This document shows positions 47,665 through 58,604 of a DNA stretch of 64,000 bases, in pieces. The stretch's first letter is position 1; every line of letters begins with the position of its first letter. The DNA comes from Caprimulgus europaeus. Lineage: Eukaryota > Chordata > Aves > Caprimulgiformes > Caprimulgidae. Position numbers and translations under genes: made by a program. Below the pieces are notes generated by a model. The model was not told the origin of the DNA, did no database searches, and saw nothing but the letters and a program-made list of their open reading frames with translations. Where the stretch lies: contig OU015541.1 in NCBI GenBank assembly GCA_907165065.1, positions 2,914,001-2,978,000 on the forward strand, written 5' to 3'.

Positions 47665-49400
47665 GTCATTAATTTTGAGATAAAGACATGAATAGCTTGA
47701 AATAAACTAGAGACCCTCTGTTTCCATAAAGTTGGTCATCACAATTCAGTGATCTTGATTTCTAGCATCTGTCTAGATAGTCACGGACAGAGCAGACAAA
47801 GTATCTTCATTCATTCAGGAGCTGAGAAGTGGAAATTACATGTCTTTCCTCTTCATTTTCTCTGGGAAAATCTTTTAACTAATTTATGGAGTAGTTAATC
47901 TGGTTTCACATGTGTGCAAGTAAATGAGCGTGTCATGTGTCTTTGCGTGCAGGAGAAAAAATTATTTCCTGATGGCAAGATAATGGAAACATATTGGGGA
48001 TGAGAGAAGGGTTTCATTAGGAAAGCACAGCTTCATAAATATGATTCTTGCATAAGAATCGTGACTCATCTGCTCCAGACCAAAAAAAAAATCACTGGGA
48101 GTCAGATTATTGTACCTAACTCAACATCTAAAAGTCAAACAACTAATTAAGCCTGGGCTGTCTCCATAATGAGGAATAACAGATAACAGTTTCCCAAGGG
48201 TAATTCATGTCACTATGGAATAGGTGGACAAGTCTCCTTCTGGGGATGCTTATCTCTTGACATTGACTGCAGAAGCAGCACAGGTAGCTTAGAATACATG
48301 CCTGGTTTTCAGGCACATAAAGACAGTGAAAGAAACCCCTGCCTTACAGCCTCGTGCTAGAATTAGGACTTAAAATGAGAGCTTCAAAGGTTGTGGTTTC
48401 CTAGCAGTACAAATAACCTGGTCCCAATAAGAAGCAGCTCATCAGCAGGCAGAATAACCCAAGGCAATGTGAAATTAAAAGCAGCTTTCATTAAAGCTGC
48501 CAAGGGAAAGTGTTGATATCTGTGGGAAGAAAGTGTGGTCACTAAATAATATGGGATAATAACAATGAAAGAGATAAATGAATTGGGGTAAATGGAGTGA
48601 GTTATGCTGACAAACCTCAGAGCCAAGGTCTTAAAGCTGAAGGTTGCAGACAGCATCTGCGATTAGGACATGTAATGTTAATCCAGGTCAGGGCTTTTTT
48701 CAGAGGCCAGTTGAAAAGACCTACTCAATAACACAAACTGAATTTATCACACGAGATATTTGGGTGGGTGGGGTCAAATTTGTACTTCTCTGTTGCCCAG
48801 GAGCTGTGAGGTAGACACAGTGATGTTATTTGTTGTAAAAAGAAGATGCACAGACACACTGTGAAAATCACCCAGCGTGGACCTAGTGAAAAGTCCCGAT
48901 TCCATAGTTAAAAACTGGAAAAAAGCACTGCACATAGAAGTTGGCATTTTGTACCTGAGAACACAGCAAATAATTATGTGTTTCTGAGATGCAGAGGACG
49001 GCACTGCATTATATGCTTGCGTCTGATTAATGGAATGTGAAGGTGGCCTAACGCAGTATGTTATTTGTCCTGATACATTCTGGAGCTTCTGTGAACAAAT
49101 ATGAAGGAAGCTGTGAAGCTGTCACACTTTGTAAAAGCTCCTCAGAGGTTGTAGATTTAGAAGTTACCATTCTAAAATGCAATTGTGTTTTTAAAGCTTT
49201 TCTTTTCCCTGGCTGGAGCTTTCACAAACACTCAGAAGATAACGTCCATAACTCTTCTCTGGTTAAGTAGGGCAGCAGAGACGGTGCTGATCCATAGTTG
49301 CTCTGTGATTTACTATCAAGGCTTGACAATGGTATTCCATATGTAGCTACTGGAAAATACCCTTAATTTCTGCTCAAACACAGCAAGTCTGCCATCCAAG
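47665..49400. other. Non-coding, no recognised gene
   Basis: Unique AT-leaning DNA without recognised transposon ends, exons or RNA genes. Confidence 0.45.
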
Positions 49401-49409
49401 ATATCTACA

Positions 49410-49740
49410 AACCCTGAAATTCAGTGATGGAGTGAGGGCGGAGAGAGTCATCGCGGTTAACCCGTGACTGTCGCATTTTTCATCCTTACAAGGACGTTAG
49501 ACGCAATGAAATGAATTCTGGTGGAAGCGTGCGGCTCCCTGAAGTGGGCAAACGATAGGTTAAGAGAAAGCAAATGAAAGGTAAGATTAACAGCATTTAT
49601 CATGGCAGATAGACTAGCAGTTTGCTAATTAAAGATGTTAGAACATAGAAGCAGCCAAGGATCAGTGGCTTTTAATGAGGATGTTGTAGGGTGATTTAGG
49701 TCTAATTTTCTGCTTAATAAGGCTGGTTTAAAAAGTAATT
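49410..49740. promoter_or_regulatory. Candidate conserved element
   Basis: Starts with a CpG-bearing part (GAGGGCGG, ATCGCGGTTAACCCGTGAC with an internal GGTTAACC palindrome, GACGTTAGACGC) and passes into homeodomain-rich sequence (GCTAATTAAAG, GTCTAATTTTC, GCTTAATAAG). No repeat features. Confidence 0.28.
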
Positions 49741-49744
49741 TTGT

Positions 49745-50335
49745 TGGGATGTGACTCTCCTAAACCTGTTCATTATCAGTGATGGGACTTCACTTCAACA
49801 CTCCAGGAAATGTTGTGTTTAATTAATATTGTGTCGGCAAGTGGATATGCTGACAGATGAGAAAAAAATTGATGAAGAACTTTCAAGGACATTGACTTCA
49901 TTACATGGCTTCATTATAGCCTGAATAACTGGCTAAATATGTCATTGGAAAGATAATGTACCACTTTTAACTCTTCTCTGCATGTTGTTCATATAAGTAA
50001 GCAGAGTATATTTTCAAAATAGCTACTGTTGGAAAAAAAAAACCAACATCAAGGGATCAGTTCTACAACATTTTCTCATTGCTTCATTCTCTCTATGAGA
50101 TTTTTAACTGATGATGGATTATTTAAAGCAAAATACTGTCAATTATTTACATTAACTTATCAACCATTTTACGTGGACAGAATAAAACTTTAGTAAGTGA
50201 CATTCTTTACCATTGGGTAATTTTCCACAACACCCCTGAGACAAGAGCAGAACATAATTTAAAAGATTTTTATTTCTCTGCACATCCTGAGGTGTAGTGA
50301 TGGATTGATCAAGTGTCTCAATATATCTATTGATG
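49745..50335. other. Non-coding, no recognised gene
   Basis: AT-rich unique sequence with nothing recognised. Confidence 0.45.
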
Positions 50336-50344
50336 AAGATATAT

Positions 50345-50400
50345 TATGGTTGGACTCGATGATCTTAAAGGTCTTCTCCAACCAAAACAATTCTATGATT
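50345..50400 (+). mobile_element. CR1 LINE extreme 3' end
   Basis: Only the last 55 bp or so: GGTTGGACTCGATGATCTTA, AAGGTCTTCTCCAACC and a terminal CAATTCTATGATTCAATA. A severely 5'-truncated insertion. Confidence 0.9.
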
Positions 50401-50404
50401 CAAT

Positions 50405-52020
50405 ATATTTACATGTATTTGGCCAATTTGTCAGCAGGACAATGAATGTTTGTCCATTTAAAGCCCATAATCTTGTATGAACACATACACTTTATGCATC
50501 TGGGCTTATTGAAGCAAAATTAAGTGCCCCAAAAGGTCCTAAATACTTTTCTTCTGTACAGAAGATGATCAGTTTTAGCAGTTTGAGGGAATCACAACAG
50601 GGTTGTGTCTAGGCAGGGAAGGCTGCCTTACCCTGCTGGAGCTGAGCGAGACACATCCTTACTGGCACTTGAGCCAGGAGTGCTTTTAGTATCTGCCCTG
50701 CAAAAAAAATCAGGTTCCTGGGAGGGTTCTCATCTAAATATTTTCATCTCAGCTCAGAAAAGCCACCCAGCAAACTTTATTACCCATGGAGGAACACTAG
50801 TTTTAGCCCTGAGTTAGTGAGTAGTGTATTTACACCCTGAACTGGCAGCCTGACTTCTGCAGCATCCTTTAACTCTTTGATGACTGTCCTTGCAGACAGA
50901 CTCATCTTTCCCCTGGCTGGGGTTAAGCTGTGAGAAAATCACCCCATGGAACAGTTTGAAAAAAAGAATCAACTGAGTTCAATCCATTTTTGGACCAGGG
51001 GTCACTGTAGTAGTTTGTGGTTGCTTGCAGACCACCCCCTACCACCTCACCAAACTTTTTGCCAGAAAATATAAGAAAGATAATCTGTTTCAGACTAGAT
51101 GGTGTGACCCAAGTGTGGCCTTAGAGACTGTGGGTTGGGGTCCTCTGATCTGTATTATAAGACTTTTTGTAGCAAGAAAAAAAAGCTTCAAATCTGACCT
51201 TTTAAATGGGAGTTGGGAGAGAAAAAGAAAAGTACAGAACACAGGGTCTGGAGCAGCGTTGACCTGGAGGATACAGAAAAGGTATCTTAAGAGCTTTCTA
51301 GAGAAAAACAGATCAAGCAGCAGACCACTGACTTTTCCTGGGTTTCAGTTGCCTCTTCTTTGAGAAATAGAACTGTTTAAAGAAGAAAGGAAGAAAGACA
51401 AAGATCAATCTTTGAGGCTAAAAGCAAAAGAAGAAAAAAATGTTTTCAGTCTTAATCATTAGGGATATCAGCCAAGAGAAGAGGGCCAGACAGGGGAACG
51501 AGAAGAGGCGCTGACTGGAGGCGACAGCTGGAGTTTATCTGATGCGTCAGTTCTCTTTAACACCTCCATTTTGTGGCTGCTGTCACCTTCAGATGAGGAC
51601 TTGTACAGAACAGGATTCACTAAGGCATTCTGCCATACCAGCCCAGTTACACACCGGAGAGCTTTGTCCCCACAGTAATATTTGCATTTTCCTTCATATT
51701 TCCCATGGCTACAGGGAAACCCACAGATGAACAGAGGAGAGCGTGTCTGTGTCTGTGCAGCCATGGGCATGGGTATAGCTTGGCCCTCGCCCAACACCTT
51801 TGAACTTTGCCCACGTGCCAGCAAAGATTAATAATGACTCATTATTTTTTTATCCTCAGTAATAAGGGAGGCAACACTAAACCCAACTGTTCAACAAAAG
51901 AGTAGCAGATAGCATCCTGTCATCATCGCAGAGCTGAACCCACCCCAGCACCTTATGTCTAGAAGAACTCAGTAAGATATCCTGGGTTTGGAAAAGAGGA
52001 AGGGAATCCTGGGTAAAATT
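50405..52020. other. Non-coding, no recognised gene
   Basis: Unique sequence. Open frames of 112 and 118 codons near 51025 (+) and 51468 (-) match no family I know. Confidence 0.4.
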
Positions 52021-52023
52021 TAC

Positions 52024-52248
52024 ACAATCACAGAATGGTGGGGTTGGAAGGGACCTCAGGAGATCATCCAGTCCAACCCCTCTGCCAAAGCAGGTTCCCT
52101 ACAGCAGGTTGCACAGGAAAGTGTCCAGGTGGGTTTTGAACATCTCCAGAGATGGAGATTCCACACCCTCTCCTGGCAGCTTATTCCAGTGATCCGACAC
52201 CCTGACAGTAATTAAGTTTTTCCTTAAGTTTGTGTGGAAAAATTCCAC
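52024..52248 (-). mobile_element. CR1 LINE 3' end, reverse
   Basis: Reverse-orientation CR1: ATCACAGAATGGTGGGGTTG, GAGATCATCCAGTCCAACCC, then the TTCCAGTGATCCGACACCCT and TTCCTTAAGTTTGTGTGGAA blocks. The 3' terminus lies at the left end. Moderately conserved. Confidence 0.92.
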
Positions 52249-52879
52249 CCACATGGGAGTTGGTCATTGGTTTTCCAATGGCTGGACAGCCAGAAATATC
52301 ACAAGGACTTCTTCTAAAATAACACCCACTCTTACCTTGGCCTGTGGAGGGATATGCCTTACCTATTTATCTACATTTAATTGCATTAATTATGTATTAG
52401 TGCTGGTGCATGCTCTGATGGAAATTATCCGCAGCGTATGGTTCCCCATTCTCCGTGCATGTCTTGTTTTTAATAGGTGTCTCTGTGCTACTTGTGTAAA
52501 TAATGAAAGCCAAGCTCTGGTCATTGATCTGGGCTAGCCAGCCAGAAAGGTCTCCATCTGTGCTCCCTCTCTCCTGAGCCAGTTGTTGGGGCAGAGTAAC
52601 CACCTCGTCCCCGTTCCAGGACCTGGCACCATGGCATTAATCTCAGGGCGTCAAGTTCAGCCTGTGTTTTCTGATAAATCCTGTAGTTACAACTTGCAAC
52701 ATCCATTTTGTTTGCATTTTTATTGCATTGCTTGGTACCTTCTGACCTAAGCCAAACTGATGTCTAAACCATGCAGGCCTCTGTGGGTCCATCAAGCTGC
52801 TCCACAGCTGACTGTCCGGATGTCCCACTGCAGGCACCGCTCTCCAGCTCGGATGGGAGATGCTCGTTGCAGAGACTGC

Positions 52880-52960
52880 TGGCTTCTGTCTGACAGGCAG
52901 GAGACTCAGGTTTTTATTCTGCCTTGGCTTTTCTTGTTCCTGAGCTTCCTCCTTAATTGT
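52880..52960 (+). mobile_element. Possible tRNA-SINE/MIR-like fragment
   Basis: CAGGAGACTCAGGTTTTTAT then TCTGCCTTGGC resembles the MIR head (GGAGACCTGGGTTCTATTCC then GGCTCTG). Very diverged; may be chance. Confidence 0.25.
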
Positions 52961-53854
52961 TCGCTGACAAAGGGACTAATTAATTCATATGCATGGCAAT
53001 TAAAACCCATTGGATGTGATCAGTTTTGCACACTGACAATGAGGCGGTACAGAAAGCAGCTTGGAACAGGGGAAAAGACACATTCCCACACATTCCCACT
53101 TGCCTTCTAATCTTACCCCAAATGGAGCTGAATCCCCAGGGTGTGTGACATGTTTACACTGAGCTCAGGCAACTCAGAGGAGGAGGAGGAGACCACATTT
53201 TTGGAGATGAGCTGCTCAGTTCATCCTCCCTCCTGCCCTGGGCTTGGCAGGGAGGAAGTTTAGCTTGGTTATTAAAATTGAGATCTCATCTGTGGGGCCA
53301 GAAAATGAGAAACTCCATTCCCTGTGCAGGACACTTCCTGGTTCTGCTACAGCATCTTGGGTCACCTCCTGCACCCAGGTACGTTGGCTTTGTGGTACCA
53401 TCTCTCAGGGAGGACGTGACATGCCCAGGGCCAGCGAGGAGGTCAATGGCAGAGCAGGGCATCATCTCCTGACTGGCTGGACCATGTAGATAACGAATTA
53501 AATAATGAAGCAGGTATAAATTTGGAAGCAGAGTGTGGTAACAGCACAGGTCTGTCAGCAGCACACGTGTGTCAGCAGCAGATAAACACGTTCACAAGAA
53601 GAGCCTGGTGCTCGTCTGTAGCTTCTGGAGGATCTCAACCAAAGCATTCAACCTTCGGGGCTGGAACAGAGAGTACATCAGCACACACTCTATAAATATT
53701 TAGATGGACTTTTCAAACCAAATGCTATCAGGAATTTGGCTATTTGTAGGGTGTTGTATAATCCAGTACAACGCACAAATATATAATTGTCAGATAGCCA
53801 AGAGTTTAATATTTTGTAAGATGCCAAAATCAAAAGTGTGCTCTTATTACCATC

Positions 53855-53930
53855 CCAAACGTACCAAGTGTTTAGTAAATACTGGAAGATACATTTCTTG
53901 CCCCAGAGAACATACAGTCTGAAAAATTAA
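53855..53930 (+). mobile_element. Possible ancient L2/MIR-related fragment
   Basis: CCAAGTGTTTAGTAAATACT, GGAAGATACA and CTTGCCCCAGAGAACATACA in that order resemble the L2/MIR-type string CACTGTGCTAAGCACTGGGG, GATACAA, CCTGCCCTCAAGGAGCTTAC. Highly diverged. Confidence 0.4.
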
Positions 53931-54109
53931 TATTGATTCTAGACAAATCAATGTTTGCTTACTAAAATCATGTGCTGAATACTTTATAGCACCCACGGAG
54001 CTGCAGGGATATTGCAAGCTGTGTGACCCTGCCATGCCACGAAGCACACGGTGTGTCTGTATTCAAGGCTTCACCTTCTAGTGCAGCTTTAAAATTGTGG
54101 CAATAATGT

Positions 54110-54620
54110 TACTTAACAACATCTCCCATAATAGTGAAGGTAAAAGAAGGAATGAGACTTTTTCTGCACATCCCCAATGGGTTTCTTTTAGGCAAGGACT
54201 ATGTACATTAATACAAATCATATTTTATGTTACTCACAGGACATAGAGATAATCAGAAAGCTATCTTCATAAACAGAGGGTTATTCATAATCCCTCACAT
54301 GGCATTTCAATTATCAGTCTGATGACGATGTGACATTATGGATGAGGTTGTGATTAAATTTTCTTGTGTAATGACCCTAAGTAAATCTTTGCAATTTTCA
54401 TTTTGCAGAGATTTAATATAGATTGGTGGCCTGTTGTTTGGCCCCTGTTTAATCCAAAATCACTCATTAAATTGGGACCAGTAAACATCTGATGATTGCA
54501 TTTCATGGGCTGAGCTATGAATTTAACATATTAAATCTACATTCCAGATGGATATAAGCATCTGTTCTCATTATGGTTATTGGTGTTAATCTGAAACCCT
54601 GACCCGTTTCTCCTAACATT
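54110..54620. promoter_or_regulatory. Candidate conserved enhancer block
   Basis: Long repeat-free AT-rich stretch with GATA-type sites (AGATAATC), homeodomain sites (ATTCATAATCC, GATTAAAT, CTCATTAAATTGG), a POU-like GATTGCATTTCATGG and E-boxes CATCTG and CAGATG. One CpG cluster, ATGACGATGTGAC. Texture of a deeply conserved element; no alignment available. Confidence 0.28.
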
Positions 54621-54624
54621 ACTC

Positions 54625-56470
54625 ATATTAAATTCCATCCCAAATTCTAACAAATATTGGCATGAGGGCAGAAGATAGCTGAAATACCTTCACATGCACC
54701 TAATCCGGGGAAAGATTAACAGCAGAAATTAGGGGACAAATAACATGAACTTCTTTCTTGTTCTCAGGACTGACTTTAATTGCTGCAGCCTGTAAAACAA
54801 CTGCTTTTGTTTTCTAGAAAAAAAAAAAAAACAACCCTGAAACACCCCAGGAACCAATTCCATGTGACCATGTACTTGCTAATCACCAGGCTTGAGCCGT
54901 ATCCTTTACAGAGCGACACATCCCTAATTTGTAAACCTCATTTGTCACTAAATCTCTGCAGAGGTTGACCCAGCATCTTGCAGTCACTTGTCTGGCAGTA
55001 GCCAGGCTCCTCTGCTTCAGAGCCAGTCAGCTGAAAGTCAAATTAATCGGTGACTTCCAAAGACCATTAAGAAGAAGATATTTGTTACAGGACTGCTGAG
55101 AGCTTCTCTGCACTGAATGATTCATGTTTATTGCAGCCAGGGCATTTATTTATTAGATTGCTCAGTGTAATGGGAAATTTCAAATGACACACATTGTATT
55201 AAAGGGAGGCTTAGCAAAATATTATCTCCCTGTTATTGTAAATCAAACAATTCTCAATGTCAGCTCAGATCACCTTTACTCAGCAGAAGTTTTTTCCAGG
55301 GGGTTTGTTTAGTTCCTTAGTTTTGGGTTTGTTTGTTTTTTCACTTTAAGCAAACATGGACTCTTCCCAACATGAAGTCTGAGACAACTGCATGGCTCAG
55401 TGCCCCGGACCGTGTTGGGATGCTGACTGTAATCCTGGATTTACTTGGGTCTTCACACCCAGGTCCTATATATAAAGGATCAGACAATTCAGCCCTGTGG
55501 TAAGAAAAGATGAGCCAAAAGGTTGGATATAGTTTTTGCCTTGAAAAGGAGAAAATCATTCAACATTTTAAAGGAGAAGAAGTAGATTTGTTCTACTCAC
55601 CTTGTACCAAAAGACACAAACCCCCTCCTGATGCCTCCTCAGCTGATGCTTCAGGGTTTTCCTGGATTGTTGGTGGGGGAAGCAGAAAGGATCCAGCCTC
55701 TGGAGTGGTGAGAGAGGGAAAAACAGCCAGAAAAATTGTAAATACTAGAAAAGCCTGGCTGAATACTGGGGCTGGAGCCAACAATCTGAACTAAGCCCAT
55801 CGCTGGAGTTTGCCCTCCTTCCTCTACGCTGCATGTGGACTATAAGTGACTGAGAGCAGGAATAAGGGTTGGGGGAAAGGCTTTGCTGGTTTTTAAGCAC
55901 CAATTATTCACCTGTGACATATAAACACTGTTCCTGCAGGACAAAGTGTTGGCAAATGTGTAAAGTGGTTATTGGTTAAGCAGTGAGATGCAGCATTTCC
56001 TGATGGCTGCTCTCTACACAGGGCAGTTGCTTGTCTGTAAAATTTCCCTGTGATTTTTAACAGGTTGAAAAGTGCAGAAACACAACTATATTATTTCTAA
56101 TATGAACCAAAGTTTGTACATAAAAGAAGGGAAAAGGAGATTTAAATACATGCTGGGTATTGGAGTGCATCATCTACATACAGAAGACTCTGGTGCAGCC
56201 TCCCATAACCATTTCACCATGGGGGGGGGGGGAAATCCAATCTCTTAAATGCCATCTCAAGGACCACAAAAAGAAAGGGGGCAAAAGTATTGCAGCATTC
56301 AGCAGGTGAAAATGCCCACTAAGGTGTGTATTCACCATCACTCCTGGTTGTAACAGAAGGACAAAAAAAACCCAACCCAGCCCTGTCATCAGTAATTAAG
56401 GCAGCATCCTTCACGGGAGAGCCGTTGTGTATATGCAATGAGGCTAATTATCTCCAAAGTGCTGTCTGAT
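54625..56470. other. Non-coding, no recognised gene
   Basis: Unique sequence with A-run near 54820 and a 12-base G run at 56221-56232. No exon or transposon end recognised. Confidence 0.4.
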
Positions 56471-56479
56471 GTAAGGGAG

Positions 56480-56700
56480 TTTGGGGGCTCACACAGCTTG
56501 CCCTGGCCACACTTCAGTCGGAGCAGTTTGACTTCAGCTCCTCGCCCTGACGGTGGGGTTCGGAGGCGGCGGGAAGGGTTGTTACTGCTCATCAGCGTCT
56601 GCGGCTCCTGACAGCCGCAGCCGCGGGAAGGATGGAGCACGGCGTTGGGATGGTGGCAGCGGGTGCTAGTGTAGCTCCAGAATATTTATTTGTCATCTCC
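56480..56700. promoter_or_regulatory. Small CpG cluster
   Basis: Isolated GC-rich patch of about 200 bp in AT-rich DNA (CTCCTCGCCCTGACGGTGG, TTCGGAGGCGGCGGGAAGGG, CAGCCGCAGCCGCGGGAAGG). It contains a perfect 8-bp hairpin, CTGCGGCT at 56599-56606 with AGCCGCAG at 56613-56620. Could be a minor promoter or a CpG-rich conserved element; no coding exon is visible. Confidence 0.35.
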
Positions 56701-56971
56701 CGGTGAGGTTGCATTGGCTTTTTGTCTGGTTGCTCCCAGGACAGGTACAGCAGCAGCAGTTTGGGTTTGGGGACATCAACAAGAGGCTCACCAGCTCGCT
56801 GGAGGGGTTCTGGAGGAACTTGTCTGGCAAAAGGGATCACAGCACCCACAGCATTGGCTGCCTGGGCTTAGCCACGAAATGAGGCAATATTCCTTTGGGT
56901 CATTATATCTAATGGTGCTTTCAGCTGGCTGCAGTCCGCGGCCACAGCACTAGGTGCATGCAGGAGTAACA

Positions 56972-57242
56972 AGTGACAGGACAAAAGGAAATGGACTCAA
57001 GTTGTACCAAGGGCAGTTGAGATTGGATGTGAGGAAGAATTTCTTTGCTGAAAGGGTTCTGAGGAATTGGAAGGGGTTGCCCAGGGCAGTGGTGGAGTCC
57101 CCATCCCTGGAGGGATTGAAGAGTCGTGTAGACACAGTGCTAAGGGACATGGGTTAGTCAGGGACTTGTCAGTGTTGGGTTCATGATGGGACCCGATGAG
57201 CTTAAAGGGCTTTCCCAGTCAAGGCAATTCTGGGATTCTGTG
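56972..57242 (+). mobile_element. CR1 LINE 3' end, 5'-truncated
   Basis: Forward CR1 3' end from AAGTGACAGGACAAAAGGAA to CAATTCTGGGATTCTGTGAG. Nearly the same sequence as the distal part of the 33770-34252 copy, with scattered substitutions, so one subfamily and similar age. Confidence 0.95.
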
Positions 57243-57286
57243 AGCAGACACATAAATGGTAGATATCTCCCATCACCTAGAGACTT

Positions 57287-57395
57287 CATAGAATCAGAGA
57301 ATCATAGAATGGTTTGAGTTGGAAGGGACCTTAAAGCTCATCCAGTTCCAACCCCCCTGCCATCAGTAGAGACACTTTCCAGTAGACTCCACAGC
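57287..57395 (-). mobile_element. CR1 LINE 3' end, reverse
   Basis: Reverse CR1 terminus: CATAGAATCAGAGAATCATA, GAATGGTTTGAGTTGGAAGG, CTCATCCAGTTCCAACCCCC. It faces the forward copy ending 45 bp away, so the two 3' ends are tail to tail. Confidence 0.92.
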
Positions 57396-57739
57396 AAAAC
57401 AGTGGAAAGTGGAGCTAGAGAAAATCAGAATTAAAAATACCCTCTCCAAGAACAGATTCCCACCATTTTAAGTAGAGAAAGAAAGTGTCTATACCAGGGA
57501 GGCCAATCCCTGAAATTCCCTCCAACCTCCAAAATAAGGATTTTTCAGAGGGGATAACGCTGAGCGATGGCTCTGGGGAACTATCCTGTAGCTTCCAGCA
57601 CAATGGACCAAAGATTTTTAATTGCTTGTTAACTACTATTGTAGCACACAAGTTAGCAAAGCTGAAACCGTCTGACATAAATCACATCTATCAGCCCAAT
57701 AAATCTTCTCCTGAAGTGACAGCTTTGCAGACAGCACTA

Positions 57740-57960
57740 AATTAGAGCGGCCGTTGCGCAGACCTGTACTTACAACTGCCGCCTGCAAACCGGTGACAGA
57801 TCTGTTGAGACCAAAACACTTGGCATTCTGCTAATGTCTGTCATTACTGTGATTGATACAGCCCCTCTATCACATTCTGCAGTTGTCTACATTTGCAAAG
57901 CTTTATTAAATTACCACGTCTCCCAACTGTTATCCGGCATCAGTACAAGGAAATGACCAA
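57740..57960. promoter_or_regulatory. Candidate conserved element
   Basis: Repeat-free block with CpGs (GAGCGGCCGTTGCGCAG, CTGCCGCC, AACCGGTGAC, CCACGTCTC, TTATCCGGC) and homeodomain or PBX/MEIS-like TGATTGATAC. Lies just beyond the CR1 pair. Confidence 0.27.
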
Positions 57961-58239
57961 GAGCACTCAGGGACAACTGGAAGTTTTTCAGCTCCAAAGA
58001 CCTGAGGAGGTGGAAGGGGGTGAAAGCTGAGGGTTGACTGACTTTTCTCTAGCTAAAAACCTGAGTACAGAATTATCTTTGTGTTTGAGGATGGGAGCTG
58101 ACGCTGTCCCCATGGTCAGTAGAAAAGGGGTTGCCCCTGATACAAGAAATAGGTGACACAACTCCCTCTCTACCACTCAAGGCTTGGCAGGACCACGGGA
58201 TTTTCTGCTTCCTTCAATGCTTTATAATTTTAAAGGTTG

Positions 58240-58600
58240 AAGGATTCATTTTGTGAGCCCTGGTGCTCTCCAGGCCAGGGTTATCTTAATGACTCTCCTG
58301 CAAGTGTTCCCCTTGACCTGCCTTTAGTGCGAGCCCCAGGAACAGGTGCCATTACAATATATTCCGCCCCACTGAAAGCCCTGTCTTCACAAAGACTTTA
58401 GGAGGAAGGATATACAGATATATTGTTTCTATAAATCCCCTGATATTATCTTTTATCGGTAGTAATAAATGTCCATATTAATTAACTTAATGGTTTTAAC
58501 TGCAGTAATGACTTTGTATTAAACTAGTGCGCTTTCATGTCCCATATAAAAGCTGCAATAATAAAATTCACCTGCAATATTTTTTTCAACTTCTATTGTG
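58240..58600. promoter_or_regulatory. Candidate conserved enhancer
   Basis: Repeat-free block with an E-box ACAGGTGCC, MEF2-like and homeodomain sites (CATATTAATTAACTTAATGG, GTATTAAACTAG), and sparse CpGs (AGTGCGAGCC, TTCCGCCCC, TATCGGTAG, GTGCGCTTTC). Dense, varied motif content; inference only. Confidence 0.28.
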
Positions 58601-58604
58601 CTGA

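Noticed and set aside
47484-47669. Hydrophobic Phe/Leu-rich minus-strand frame
   Set aside because: Produced by the A-rich low-complexity tract read in reverse.
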